Shown here piece by piece: positions 17,294-25,627 of a stretch of 64,000 bases of DNA (its first letter is position 1; each line of letters starts with the position of its first letter). A program made the translations under genes and the position numbers. The stretch covers positions 620,001-684,000 of the forward strand of contig NZ_JAKGAR010000003.1 of the NCBI RefSeq assembly GCF_021532625.1. The letters run 5' to 3'. A model generated the notes under the pieces. The model ran no database searches. It worked only from the letters and a program-made list of their open reading frames with translations, and was not told the DNA's origin. The DNA is from Octadecabacter algicola. GTDB taxonomy: Bacteria > Pseudomonadota > Alphaproteobacteria > Rhodobacterales > Rhodobacteraceae.

Positions 17294-18289
17294 TTAGAAG
17301 ATCGACTTGAAATCGTCGATGTTGCTGGCGTCGTAGACGAAGGGGTCAGCCATAGCGCCTTCGTTGTTTTCATCCAGCGTCAGTGAGCCCATGCGACCCA
17401 TAGGGATTTCCGCACCGGGGGCTGCTTCAACCCCATTCTGGCTCAGCTCATAGGCCAGCATCGTGGCCGAATAGCCCAGATCAATGGGGTTCCAGATCGC
17501 AAATGACTGCGATGCACCAGATTCGATCGCGCCGGCCATTTCTGATGGAAGACCAAGACCCGTGACGTTGACTTCGCCGACTTTGCCCGCGTCGACAACG
17601 GCCTGTGCCGCAGCAACGATGCCGACAGATGTTGGCGCGATGATCGCGTCCAAATCAGGGTAGGATTGCATGAGGCCCGTGGCTTCGCGGTAGGATTTAT
17701 CCGCCAAATCATCGCCGTAAACCGTGGCAACAACTTCGATCCCAGGATAATCGCCCATGACGGCATTCATTTCTTCCATCCAGATGTTCTGGTTTGTGGA
17801 TGTCGTGGTGGCAGACAGCAGCGCAACTTCGCCACCATCGGGCAAGTGATCTGCCGCCAGTTTGATGATCATATTACCGATCAACGGGTTGGATGACGGG
17901 TTCAGGTGCAACTGGCGGCCTTCAGGCGCCACGCCGGAATCCCAGCTGATGACAGTGATGCCGCGCTGCATAGCGCGCTGCAGAACAGGAACCAGAGCGT
18001 CGGTGTCGTTGGACGAAATCGCAATCGCGTCGACCTGCTGCGCGATCAGCGCGTTGATGACCTCGATTTGGCCTTCCGCAGTGGTGTCAGTCGGGCCTGT
18101 ATAGATAATCTCGACGTTTCCCAGCTCTGCTGCGGCTTCTTGTGCGCCTTCGTTGGCGGCTTCAAAGAACCCGATGCCGAGCGCTTTAACGACCAACGCA
18201 ATGCGTACATCGTCTTGTGCGAATGCAGGTGTGCCAAACATTGCGCCGGCCAATGCGACGGATGTTGCCAGTTTCTTAATTACACTCAT
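17294..18289 (-). CDS. rhaS: L-rhamnose ABC transporter periplasmic binding protein
   Basis: A 331-residue periplasmic sugar-binding protein (Peripla_BP_4 type). The start at ATG 18289 is supported by GGGAGGAAAC immediately upstream and by a signal peptide right after it: KK, a hydrophobic core, then the likely cleavage site AFA before QDD. The mature protein begins VRIALVVKALG, with the binding-fold segments SSNDTDAL and SWDSGVAPEG. First gene of the transport unit in this order, 34 bp after rhaR on the same strand and 76 bp before rhaT. The name follows the rhizobial system and should not be confused with the E. coli RhaS activator. Confidence 0.92.
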   Translation of the reverse strand: MSVIKKLATSVALAGAMFGTPAFAQDDVRIALVVKALGIGFFEAANEGAQEAAAELGNVEIIYTGPTDTTAEGQIEVINALIAQQVDAIAISSNDTDALVPVLQRAMQRGITVISWDSGVAPEGRQLHLNPSSNPLIGNMIIKLAADHLPDGGEVALLSATTTSTNQNIWMEEMNAVMGDYPGIEVVATVYGDDLADKSYREATGLMQSYPDLDAIIAPTSVGIVAAAQAVVDAGKVGEVNVTGLGLPSEMAGAIESGASQSFAIWNPIDLGYSATMLAYELSQNGVEAAPGAEIPMGRMGSLTLDENNEGAMADPFVYDASNIDDFKSIF

Positions 18290-18323
18290 GGTTTCCTCCC
18301 TGGAGTGGTTGCGTTCGGGTTGG

Positions 18324-19127
18324 CTAGGACGCCACCCCGTCTTTCTGCGCGGCACCAATCGGCACCACGGTCAGCGATACATCAGCCGCCTCAAGCATGG
18401 CCGCAGTGCGGTCGTCGATGCCGTCGTCGGTGATGATTGTGTCGATACGTTCAAGCGGGCAGAGCACGAGGCTTGAGCGGTTTTCGAATTTGGAGCTGTC
18501 GACCAGAACGATCAGTTCTTCGGCTTGACCGATCAACTTCTGTTCCGCCTGAATAAGCAGAGGATCCTGTTCCATCAGACCCAGCGGCCCGATGCCTTGA
18601 GCGCCCATAAACATGCGTTTGGCGTAAAAGTTGCGCGTCACGTCGTTGTCGAAGGGGGATAGGATGATGTTCTGTTCACGGTAGATGATCCCGCCAGACA
18701 GCATCACAGTGTTCTGCGTGTTTTTCAGCAGATGTTCTGCAATCGGGAAAGAGTTGGTAAAAACCTGCACGCGGCGCGATGCCAGCGGGTGGACCATCTG
18801 AAAGGTTGTGGTGCCACCGTTGATGATGATCGGCTCACCGTCATCGCACATTTCCACAGCGGCTGCTGCAATCGCCTGTTTTTCAGTGATGTGCATCGTT
18901 TCGTTCACAGAAAAAGGACGCCCTGCCAGACCGACGAACGGTTTGGTTGCAATGGCCTCCGCGCCGCCGCGCACACGGCGTAGGCGTTTCTGCTCGTCCA
19001 ACGTGTTGATGTCACGGCGTATCGTTGCCTCGGATGCGCCGGTGAGAGAGCACAAGTCTATCACTGTCACCAATGAGCGATCTTGTACGGCTGAGAGGAT
19101 TACGCGGTGGCGGTCGTTCTCGTGCAT
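18324..19127 (-). CDS. rhaR: DeoR-family repressor of the rhamnose locus
   Basis: A 267-residue DeoR-type regulator. N-terminal helix-turn-helix with TGASEATIRRDINTLDE (about 29-45) and the DeoR signature stretch RVRGGAEA. The C-terminal sensor domain has IINGGTTTFQMVHPL and VLVDSSKF, typical of phosphosugar-sensing DeoR proteins. AAGGAC precedes the ATG at 19127. It is read divergently from rhaD. The 185-bp gap contains an array of TCAATCATT / AATGATTGA motifs at 10- and 20-bp spacing, a strong candidate for its own operator, so it probably represses both units until a rhamnose catabolite accumulates. Confidence 0.92.
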   Translation of the reverse strand: MHENDRHRVILSAVQDRSLVTVIDLCSLTGASEATIRRDINTLDEQKRLRRVRGGAEAIATKPFVGLAGRPFSVNETMHITEKQAIAAAAVEMCDDGEPIIINGGTTTFQMVHPLASRRVQVFTNSFPIAEHLLKNTQNTVMLSGGIIYREQNIILSPFDNDVTRNFYAKRMFMGAQGIGPLGLMEQDPLLIQAEQKLIGQAEELIVLVDSSKFENRSSLVLCPLERIDTIITDDGIDDRTAAMLEAADVSLTVVPIGAAQKDGVAS

Positions 19128-19174
19128 GGATGGTCCTTTCGTTCAGTCAAGTTGGGTCGAATCGCGACGTTCTG

Positions 19175-19243
19175 TCAATCATTATTTTTCAAGTTCAATC
19201 ATTCTGCATCGCAGCATGATTGTTTATGATTGAAAATGATTGA
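19175..19243. promoter_or_regulatory. Phased operator array between rhaR and rhaD
   Basis: TCAATCATT occurs at 19175-19183 and 19195-19203 (20 bp apart). The inverse core ATGATTG occurs at 19216, 19226 and 19236 (10 bp apart), the last within the full AATGATTGA at 19235-19243. Spacing at one and two helical turns puts all sites on the same DNA face. Position between the divergent rhaR and rhaD genes makes RhaR the likely ligand. Confidence 0.75.
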
Positions 19244-19312
19244 CTTTAGAAATGCCGCCCGTCAGCTTGTAGCCAACGAATTAATCTTAACCTGCCCCCG
19301 ACGGAGACACAC

Positions 19313-21415
19313 ATGACCGCTTCGAAAACAAGTCAACGCCTTGAAAACAAATGGGATGCGGCCAAAGCCGAGAAGATGAGCGAGCCCGAGAAGCTTTTGT
19401 ACCGCTCAAACCTGTTGGGGTCGGATAAGCGAATCACAAATTACGGTGGCGGGAACACCTCTGCGAAGGTGATGCAAAAGGATCCGTTGTCTGGCGATAT
19501 GGTTGAGGTTTTGTGGGTCAAAGGGTCCGGTGGGGATGTCGGCTCGATCAAGATGGACGGCTTTTCGACCCTTTATATGGACAAGCTGAACGCCCTGCGC
19601 GGCATTTACCGCGGGGTCGAGTTCGAAGACGAGATGGTGGGCTACCTTCCACATTGCACATTCAACCTGAACCCGCGCGCGGCCTCGATTGATACGCCGT
19701 TGCACGCCTATGTGCCGCAAAAGCACGTCGATCACATGCACCCTGATGCGATCATCGCAATTGCAGCGGCCAAAGACAGCAAAGCCCTGACGCAACAGAT
19801 TTTCGGTGACAGCATTGGCTGGCTGCCGTGGAAGAAGCCCGGCTATGAGTTGGGCCTGTGGCTGTCGGATTTCTGTGAAAAGAACCCTGATGCGAAGGGT
19901 GTCGTGCTGGAAAGTCATGGGTTGTTCACATGGGCGGATAACGCGAATGACTGCTACGAGTTGACGCTTGAGATCATTCAAAAAGCGATGGACTGGTTCG
20001 AGGCCGAGACCGCAGGCAAAGACGCTTTCGGCGGTGCGGTGCATGAAAGCCTTTCCCCAGACGACCGCCGCGCCACGGCTGCACGGTTGATGCCCGCCAT
20101 TCGCGGATTCGTATCTGGCAAACAGCATATGGTCGGCCATTTCACCGACAGCGAAGCGGTGCTGGAGTTCGTCAACGCGAAGGATATGGAGCGGCTCGCC
20201 GCGCTGGGGACATCCTGCCCGGACCATTTTTTGCGCACAAAAATTTGCCCGCTGGTGGTGGATTTCGATCCTGCCAAACCGGACGTGGACGCCACGATCG
20301 AGGGGCTTGAAGCCGCGGTTGCCGACTACCGCAAAGGCTATCAGGCTTATTACGACCGCTGCAAAAAGGCCGACAGTCCGGCGATCCGCGATCCGAACGC
20401 GGTGGTTTACCTGATCCCCGGTGTCGGCATGATCACCTTCGCCAAAGACAAGGCTACTGCCCGCATTTCCGGCGAATTCTACGTCAACGCGATCAACGTG
20501 ATGCGCGGCGCGGATGCTGTGTCCGAATATCAAGGCCTGCCTGAACAAGAGGCTTTCGACATCGAATATTGGCTTCTTGAAGAGGCCAAGTTGCAGCGGA
20601 TGCCTGCGCCAAAATCAATGGCAGGTCGCGTGGCGCTGGTCACTGGCGGGGCAGGCGGCATTGGTGCCGCGACGGCGGAACGCTACCTGCGCGAAGGCGC
20701 CTGCGTGATGCTGGCCGATATCGACGACGCGGCTTTGGTTGAAACCTATGAAGGGCTCAGCGGCAAATACTCTGCCGACGTTGTGCGCACCGTGAATATG
20801 AACGTGACGGACGAGACAGCCGTCGCGAATGCATATAGCGCAATCGCAGCCGAATTCGGCGGCGTGGATATTCTGGTCAGCAATGCAGGCATTGCCAGCT
20901 CTGCCCCTATCGAAGAAACCTCGCTTGACCTGTGGAACAAGAACATGGCGATTCTTTCGACGGGGTATTTCCTTGTAAGCCGCGAGGCGTTCAAATTGTT
21001 CAAAGTCCAACACATGGGGGGCTCTGTTGTTTTCGTGGCTTCCAAAAACGGCCTCGCCGCATCGCCCAACGCTTCAGCCTATTGCACGGCCAAGGCGAGC
21101 GAAATCCACCTCGCGCGTTGTCTGGCACTTGAAGGTGCTCCATTGGGTGTGCGTGTGAATGTAGTTAACCCCGATGCGGTTCTGAAAGGGTCTAAAATCT
21201 GGCAGGGCGAATGGCTTGATCAACGCGCTGGCACCTATGGAACCGACAAAGACGGGCTTGAGGAAATGTACCGCGAGCGATCCATGCTGAAACGCTCCGT
21301 TCTGCCCGAGGACATTGCAGAGGCGGCTTATTTCTTGGCTTCTGATCTGTCGGCGAAATCCACGGGCAACATCATCAACGTCGATGCCGGCAACAAGGAG
21401 GCGTTCACGCGTTGA
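19313..21415 (+). CDS. rhaD: Bifunctional rhamnulose-1-phosphate aldolase / short-chain alcohol dehydrogenase
   Basis: A 700-residue fusion enzyme. Residues 1-430 form a class II (zinc) aldolase domain with the metal-binding HMHPDA and ESHGLF segments. Residues 433-700 form an SDR domain with the NAD-binding TGGAGGIG (about 445-452), the NAG segment in SNAGIA, and the catalytic Tyr-x3-Lys in SAYCTAKA. In this pathway the aldolase splits rhamnulose-1-phosphate into dihydroxyacetone phosphate and L-lactaldehyde, and the dehydrogenase part probably oxidises lactaldehyde. CGGAGA precedes the ATG. First gene of the catabolic unit, divergent from rhaR, 27 bp before rhaI. Length and domain order match the rhizobial protein. 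Confidence 0.95.
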   Translation: MTASKTSQRLENKWDAAKAEKMSEPEKLLYRSNLLGSDKRITNYGGGNTSAKVMQKDPLSGDMVEVLWVKGSGGDVGSIKMDGFSTLYMDKLNALRGIYRGVEFEDEMVGYLPHCTFNLNPRAASIDTPLHAYVPQKHVDHMHPDAIIAIAAAKDSKALTQQIFGDSIGWLPWKKPGYELGLWLSDFCEKNPDAKGVVLESHGLFTWADNANDCYELTLEIIQKAMDWFEAETAGKDAFGGAVHESLSPDDRRATAARLMPAIRGFVSGKQHMVGHFTDSEAVLEFVNAKDMERLAALGTSCPDHFLRTKICPLVVDFDPAKPDVDATIEGLEAAVADYRKGYQAYYDRCKKADSPAIRDPNAVVYLIPGVGMITFAKDKATARISGEFYVNAINVMRGADAVSEYQGLPEQEAFDIEYWLLEEAKLQRMPAPKSMAGRVALVTGGAGGIGAATAERYLREGACVMLADIDDAALVETYEGLSGKYSADVVRTVNMNVTDETAVANAYSAIAAEFGGVDILVSNAGIASSAPIEETSLDLWNKNMAILSTGYFLVSREAFKLFKVQHMGGSVVFVASKNGLAASPNASAYCTAKASEIHLARCLALEGAPLGVRVNVVNPDAVLKGSKIWQGEWLDQRAGTYGTDKDGLEEMYRERSMLKRSVLPEDIAEAAYFLASDLSAKSTGNIINVDAGNKEAFTR

Positions 21416-21442
21416 GCGTGAACGGATCAGGGAGGATCAACT

Positions 21443-22681
21443 ATGAGCTATGACAGCGCGAAAGCCGCCTTTGCCGATTGGGGTGTGGATACAGAAGCAG
21501 CCCTTGCTAAACTGGCGGAGATTCCGATTTCCATGCATTGCTGGCAGGGCGACGACGTCGTCGGGTTTGAGAAGAAGTCCGGCAGTTCAGGCGGCGGAAT
21601 TCAGGCGACGGGTAACCATCCGGGCCGCGCCCGCACACCTGATGAATTGCGCGCGGATCTAGAGTTTTCCTACAGCATGATCCCGGGCAGCCACCGCCTG
21701 AACCTGCATGCATGCTATCTGGACACAGACCAGAATCCGGATCGTGACGAGATTGAATTCAGCCATTTTGCACCGTGGGTGGATTGGGCGAAAGACCAAG
21801 GGGTTGGCCTTGATTTTAACCCGACCTTCTTTGCCCACGAAAAGGCAGATGACAACCTGACGCTCAGCCACCCCGAGCAAGGCATCCGCGATTTCTGGAT
21901 TGAACACGGTAAGCGGTCGCGTGATATCGCTGCACAAATGGGTGCAGCGCTTGGTTCCCCCGTCGTGAACAACGTCTGGGTTCCTGACGGATATAAAGAC
22001 ACGCCCGTTGATCGCTTCTCGCCGCGCAAACGGTTGGAACAGTCGCTTAATGCGATGATGGCGACATCACACGACAAAACGCAGATGCTGGACGCTGTCG
22101 AAAGCAAACTGTTCGGCATCGGAGTCGAGGCCTGCACTGTGGGCAGCCACGAATTCTACATGGGCTATGCGATCCGTAACGAGACGTTGCTGTGCCTCGA
22201 CATGGGGCACTTCCACCCAACTGAAAATGTGGCGGATAAGCTTAGCTCTGTGGCCTTGTCAGTTGATGAAATCCTGCTCCATGTCAGCCGCCCAATGCGG
22301 TGGGACAGCGACCATGTGATCCTACTCGATGACTCGATTATGCAAATGGCGCAAGAACTGGTCAGCGCCGATCTATTGGATCGCACGTATATCGGGCTCG
22401 ACTTTTTTGATGCCACGATCAGCCGCACAGCGGCGTGGGTGATCGGCACGCGCAACATGCAAAAGGCCTTGCTGCGCGCGCTTCTGGCGCCGTGGGAACA
22501 GTTGAAATCAGCCGAAGACAATCTCGATTACACATCGCGCCTTGTGGTGACGGAGGAGATTAAAGACCTGCCGTATGCCACAGTTTGGGCTGAATTCTGC
22601 AGCCGGATGGACGTGGCTTCAGGCAAACCGCTCGCGGCAGCGCTTGCCCAATATCAGACGAGCATAGAGGGGCGCGGTTAG
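21443..22681 (+). CDS. rhaI: L-rhamnose isomerase, Rhizobium/Pseudomonas stutzeri type
   Basis: A 412-residue TIM-barrel metalloisomerase converting L-rhamnose to L-rhamnulose. Recognisable segments: ISMHCWQGDDVVGFE (about 30-44), SHRLNLHACYLDT, NVWVPDGYKDTPVDR, and LCLDMGHFHPTE with metal-ligand candidates. This subtype differs from E. coli RhaA and is the one found with RhaD fusions. GGGAGGATCAACT precedes the ATG. It follows rhaD by 27 bp in the same operon and closes the catabolic unit. Downstream begins repeat-rich accessory DNA. Confidence 0.95.
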   Translation: MSYDSAKAAFADWGVDTEAALAKLAEIPISMHCWQGDDVVGFEKKSGSSGGGIQATGNHPGRARTPDELRADLEFSYSMIPGSHRLNLHACYLDTDQNPDRDEIEFSHFAPWVDWAKDQGVGLDFNPTFFAHEKADDNLTLSHPEQGIRDFWIEHGKRSRDIAAQMGAALGSPVVNNVWVPDGYKDTPVDRFSPRKRLEQSLNAMMATSHDKTQMLDAVESKLFGIGVEACTVGSHEFYMGYAIRNETLLCLDMGHFHPTENVADKLSSVALSVDEILLHVSRPMRWDSDHVILLDDSIMQMAQELVSADLLDRTYIGLDFFDATISRTAAWVIGTRNMQKALLRALLAPWEQLKSAEDNLDYTSRLVVTEEIKDLPYATVWAEFCSRMDVASGKPLAAALAQYQTSIEGRG

Positions 22682-22983
22682 GAAGCCGCGCAGGAAACAC
22701 GACTGGTCAAGCTCGGATGTCGTTTGATCAGTCGCCTTCCAACACGATTCAATATTGGTCTGAACCTCATGTGAGTTGGTACCAATAGAGAACGGGAATG
22801 GTTGGCCGTAAACGTGAGAGACTTTCGTAAAAGATCTTGAGACCGGACATTCAAACACCATGCAGCATTGTCCAAAAATGGGCTCAGAGCTGACCAGGGA
22901 TGCAGCGCAGCATTTTGTGTTATGATGCAATGTCAACGTCGGGTTGTCGATGTGTGAGGGCGTGGCGGACAGGAGAAACTGTC
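22682..22983. repeat. Intergenic region with dispersed repeat remnant (copy D)
   Basis: No gene seen. At 22862-22887 it carries GCAGCATTGTCC followed by AATGGGCTC and a second GCAGCGCAGCATT, the opening blocks of the dispersed repeat; the rest is not recognisable. AGGAGA at the end serves the recombinase gene. Confidence 0.6.
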
Positions 22984-23616
22984 ATGCAAACACCAAACTT
23001 ACCGGCCATTCGCGCACTTCGCCCCGCTTGGAACAAGGGTCGCATTGTTGGTCAAAAGCGTCCGTTGAAGCCCAAACATGTCTGGGCGATCCGTGTCAGG
23101 CTGGAACTTGCCGAGAACCTTCGCGACTTAGCTTTGTTTAATATGGCGATCGATAGCAAGCTACGCGGATGTGATCTTGTGCGAATGAAAGTCGTCGATG
23201 TTATGGCGTCTGGACAGATTAAAGAACGTGCATCGGTGCTGCAAAGCAAAACCCAAAAACCTGTGCGGTTCGAGATTTCCGAAGGCACCCGCGCCTCGGT
23301 GGCAAAGTGGCTGGAAGATCCGTTGATGGTCGGATCCGAATATCTCTGGCCGGGTCGTTTCCACCAGCGGCTCCACATCTCAACACGCCAGTATGCCCGT
23401 ATTGTGCGGGATTGGGTTTCGTCCATCGGGTTGGAAGTGACCGCATATGGCACCCATTCGATGCGACGCACGAAGGTCACCCAGATTTACAAAAAGACGG
23501 GCAACCTGCGTGCGGTTCAGCTGCTATTGGGACATACCAAGATGGACAGTACAGTTCGCTATCTGGGAGTTGAACTCGAAGATGCGTTGGCAATAGCAGA
23601 GGCTATTGAAATCTAA
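22984..23616 (+). CDS. Small tyrosine recombinase (integrase catalytic domain only)
   Basis: A 210-residue tyrosine recombinase. All expected catalytic positions are visible: Arg61 in DSKLRGCDL, Lys89 in LQSKTQKPV, His158 and Arg161 in GTHSMRRTK, His184 in LLLGHTKM, and nucleophile Tyr193 in TVRYLGVE. It is shorter than phage or Xer integrases (about 300 residues), with only about 30 residues before the catalytic core, so the core-binding domain is missing or minimal. The start at ATG 22984 follows AGGAGA; an upstream in-frame ATG at 22900 lies in repeat DNA. It is flanked on both sides by copies of the dispersed repeat. Whether it acts on them is unknown. Confidence 0.85.
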   Translation: MQTPNLPAIRALRPAWNKGRIVGQKRPLKPKHVWAIRVRLELAENLRDLALFNMAIDSKLRGCDLVRMKVVDVMASGQIKERASVLQSKTQKPVRFEISEGTRASVAKWLEDPLMVGSEYLWPGRFHQRLHISTRQYARIVRDWVSSIGLEVTAYGTHSMRRTKVTQIYKKTGNLRAVQLLLGHTKMDSTVRYLGVELEDALAIAEAIEI

Positions 23617-23624
23617 GCTTTTGG

Positions 23625-23765
23625 GCCGTTCGTAAGGGACGGCCCAAAGCTGCCGTTCGCGATGGGGCGCCACGCTGCAGCGAAGCTTTCCCTAAGCGGT
23701 CATTGCAGTGGGAGCGCAGCAATTTCGGGGTGCGATGACCGCAATGCGGGACGAAGCCGCCTTTA
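23625..23765. repeat. Dispersed intergenic repeat copy E
   Basis: Degenerate copy immediately after the recombinase gene. Shared blocks: GGGACGGCCCAAAGCTGCCGTTCGC, shortened here, then a GCTGCAGCGAAGC segment, AAGCGGTCATTGC, ATGACCGCAATGCGGGACGA. The same order as in copies B, F and G. Confidence 0.7.
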
Positions 23766-23817
23766 GATTGGGGTCTTTGAAAGTCGGTTTTACGATGTCT
23801 AAGCTGTGCTCGTCCGA

Positions 23818-24114
23818 CTAAGACAGGCTTCTTTGAATTAATTTCAATACTACTCCAATAACCAAGACCGTGGAGAATCCCACAGGAATGGCGACCCAGT
23901 GGAAAAAGCCTATCCTTGCCAGCTTAATGTGTGGGACGCGTAAGGGATCATCGGGATTGCGTCGATAAGCGGAGCGGAGATTGCCCGTATTCAAGTTGAG
24001 TTTTTGCCCGCTGGCTCGCAAATCTGCGTATTCGTCGCGCTCAGAGAAACGCCAAAAGGAAAACATCACCGCAGGTAAAACCAAGACTGCTGCTGTATCT
24101 ATTAAGAAATCCAA
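23818..24114 (-). CDS. Small membrane protein of unknown function
   Basis: A 98-residue protein with two hydrophobic segments, one near the N-terminus (DTAAVLVLPAVMFSFW) and one near the C-terminus (VAIPVGFSTVLVIGVVL), joined by a polar loop of about 45 residues. I do not recognise a family. The start was set at TTG 24114 because GAGG stands at proper distance upstream; the longer frame to 24213 begins inside a repeat copy (its ATG is the complement of GCAGCAT) and was not used. Isolated between repeat copies E and F. Confidence 0.45.
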   Translation of the reverse strand: MDFLIDTAAVLVLPAVMFSFWRFSERDEYADLRASGQKLNLNTGNLRSAYRRNPDDPLRVPHIKLARIGFFHWVAIPVGFSTVLVIGVVLKLIQRSLS

Positions 24115-24194
24115 GCTGTATATCCTCTGAAGCAGGGTCTTCGATAGACGAGCTATCAAATAATTTTCTTTTCCATTCTTCTGGAAAGCCGCCG

Positions 24195-24400
24195 TTTGTG
24201 CAAGTTGCAGCATCAGTCAAAGTAGGCTCCTAGCAGACCTCGGATGCAGCGCAGCATCTGCTCTGATTTTGCTGTTTTTGGCGACATGAACGGCCCTAAC
24301 CGGACATTGACCGAACCTTGCGTCGTTGCGCCGCAGCTTCTCCGAAGCGGACGTTGGCAATGGGGCACAGCATTCTAGCGGGGCCTATGACCGCAGTGCT
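24195..24400. repeat. Dispersed intergenic repeat copy F
   Basis: Reads GCAGCATCAGTC then AAAGTAGGCTC (24207 onward), later GAACGGCCCTAACCGGACATT (blocks as in copy B), AAGCGGACGTTGGC and ATGACCGCAGTGC. Nearly full length but diverged. It fills most of the gap before the SDR gene; 24401-24536 holds only that gene's leader. Confidence 0.75.
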
Positions 24401-24536
24401 GACATCCTACTCAGTCCCAGCATGGGGATAATGTATGACAATTCTCTCTTCTACTGGTCGCGGAAAACACGCGGTATTTGTTCCAGCGAAACTTATACGG
24501 TAGCGTAGATAAGTTGGGATTTTTCAGGAAACCAGA

Positions 24537-25349
24537 ATGAGCAGCATAACTCCAAAAATCGACTTTCAAAAAGAGTTTTCGGGCCTGTTTGAATTGTCAG
24601 ACAAAGTCGCATTTGTGCCTGGGGGGTATGGTGGGATCGGCGAGGCGATCGCGTGGGGGCTTGCTCTCTCTGGAGCCAAAGTCATGATCGCGGGCCGTGA
24701 TCTTGAAAAGTCCAAAAAGTTGGCGGCTCAAATTTCGGACACGGGGCACGATGCTAAGGGGATTGCTGTTGACGCAACGTCCGTCGCAGATATCCATCGG
24801 GCGGTTCAGGAGACGATGGACGCTTTTGGCCAGATCGACATCTTGATGAATTGCGTAGGAACTCAAAAAGAACAGCTCCTGCTTGACGTAACAGAAGAAG
24901 CCTTTGATGAAGTTTATCAGGTCAATTTGAAGTCAGCGATGTTTCTGGCTCAAAGCGTCGCGAAACGACAAATTGCGGGCGACAATGGTGGTAAACAGGT
25001 TCACCTGCTATCAGTTCGTTCTCAGTTTGGACTGCGTGATAGGGGCTATTCTGCTTATTGTAGTACCAAAGGCGGGATGGTTATGTTGATCAAACAGCAT
25101 GCCATGGAGCTGGCACCAAAAGGCATTACAGTTAACGGCGTTGCACCGACCTTTGTCTATACCGAGATGATCAAACACGTCATGGAAAACGATGAGTTTC
25201 GCCAAGGTCTGTTGGATCGTATTCCGCTTGGCAGAATCGCCGATCCCAAAGATGTCGTCGGGCCTGCGCTATTTTTCTGTGCGCCTGCATCGGATTTTGT
25301 TACCGGGCAAACAATGTACGTCGATGGTGGCATAACGTCCAGTCAGTAG
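24537..25349 (+). CDS. Short-chain dehydrogenase/reductase (gluconate 5-dehydrogenase-like)
   Basis: A 270-residue classical SDR oxidoreductase. Nucleotide-binding PGGYGGIGEAIA (about 29-40), NCVG in place of NNAG, catalytic Tyr-x3-Lys in SAYCSTKGG, and the C-terminal FVTGQTMYVDGG motif. The first Gly-rich position is usually Thr-Gly; here it is Pro-Gly, a mild departure. The overall pattern is closest to sugar-acid reductases such as gluconate 5-dehydrogenase or KduD, but substrate cannot be decided. Isolated, with repeat copies F and G on either side, so probably an accessory gene. ATG 24537 was chosen; AGGAAACC stands upstream. Confidence 0.85.
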   Translation: MSSITPKIDFQKEFSGLFELSDKVAFVPGGYGGIGEAIAWGLALSGAKVMIAGRDLEKSKKLAAQISDTGHDAKGIAVDATSVADIHRAVQETMDAFGQIDILMNCVGTQKEQLLLDVTEEAFDEVYQVNLKSAMFLAQSVAKRQIAGDNGGKQVHLLSVRSQFGLRDRGYSAYCSTKGGMVMLIKQHAMELAPKGITVNGVAPTFVYTEMIKHVMENDEFRQGLLDRIPLGRIADPKDVVGPALFFCAPASDFVTGQTMYVDGGITSSQ

Positions 25350-25394
25350 GTTCCCTGACCGCTTTGAAGATAAGGTGATGCCTGCGAACCCGAC

Positions 25395-25575
25395 ATTTGT
25401 GAACCGTGCAGCATTTGCCATCATGGGCTCATTCCTGCCGTTAGCTGCGTTGCCGCATCATGGCGTGTTGACCGGTTTAGGGTCGGCACTCACGGCCCAA
25501 AGCAGACCTTGGCGCGTTCTCAATCATGCTGCAGTGCGGCCTGTCACTCCAGACATTCGCAGCAACTGCAAAATC
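25395..25575. repeat. Dispersed intergenic repeat copy G
   Basis: Begins GCAGCATTTGCC then ATGGGCTC (25408 onward), later CACGGCCCAAAGCAGACCTT, CATGCTGCAGTGC and GACATTCGCAGC. Same block order as copies B and F, about 180 bp. Confidence 0.72.
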
Positions 25576-25627
25576 AGTTGAGGAGCGAATTCGTGATTCA
25601 AGCGTTTTTACGGCAAGGGATATCAGT

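Noticed and set aside
19406-20548. Minus-strand frame of 380 codons
   Set aside because: Mirror of rhaD coding sequence with no recognisable motif or ribosome site.
22900-22983. Upstream start for the recombinase at 22900
   Set aside because: The added 28 residues come from repeat DNA; AGGAGA stands before ATG 22984.
25375-25581. 68-codon plus-strand frame after the SDR gene
   Set aside because: It lies entirely inside repeat copy G.
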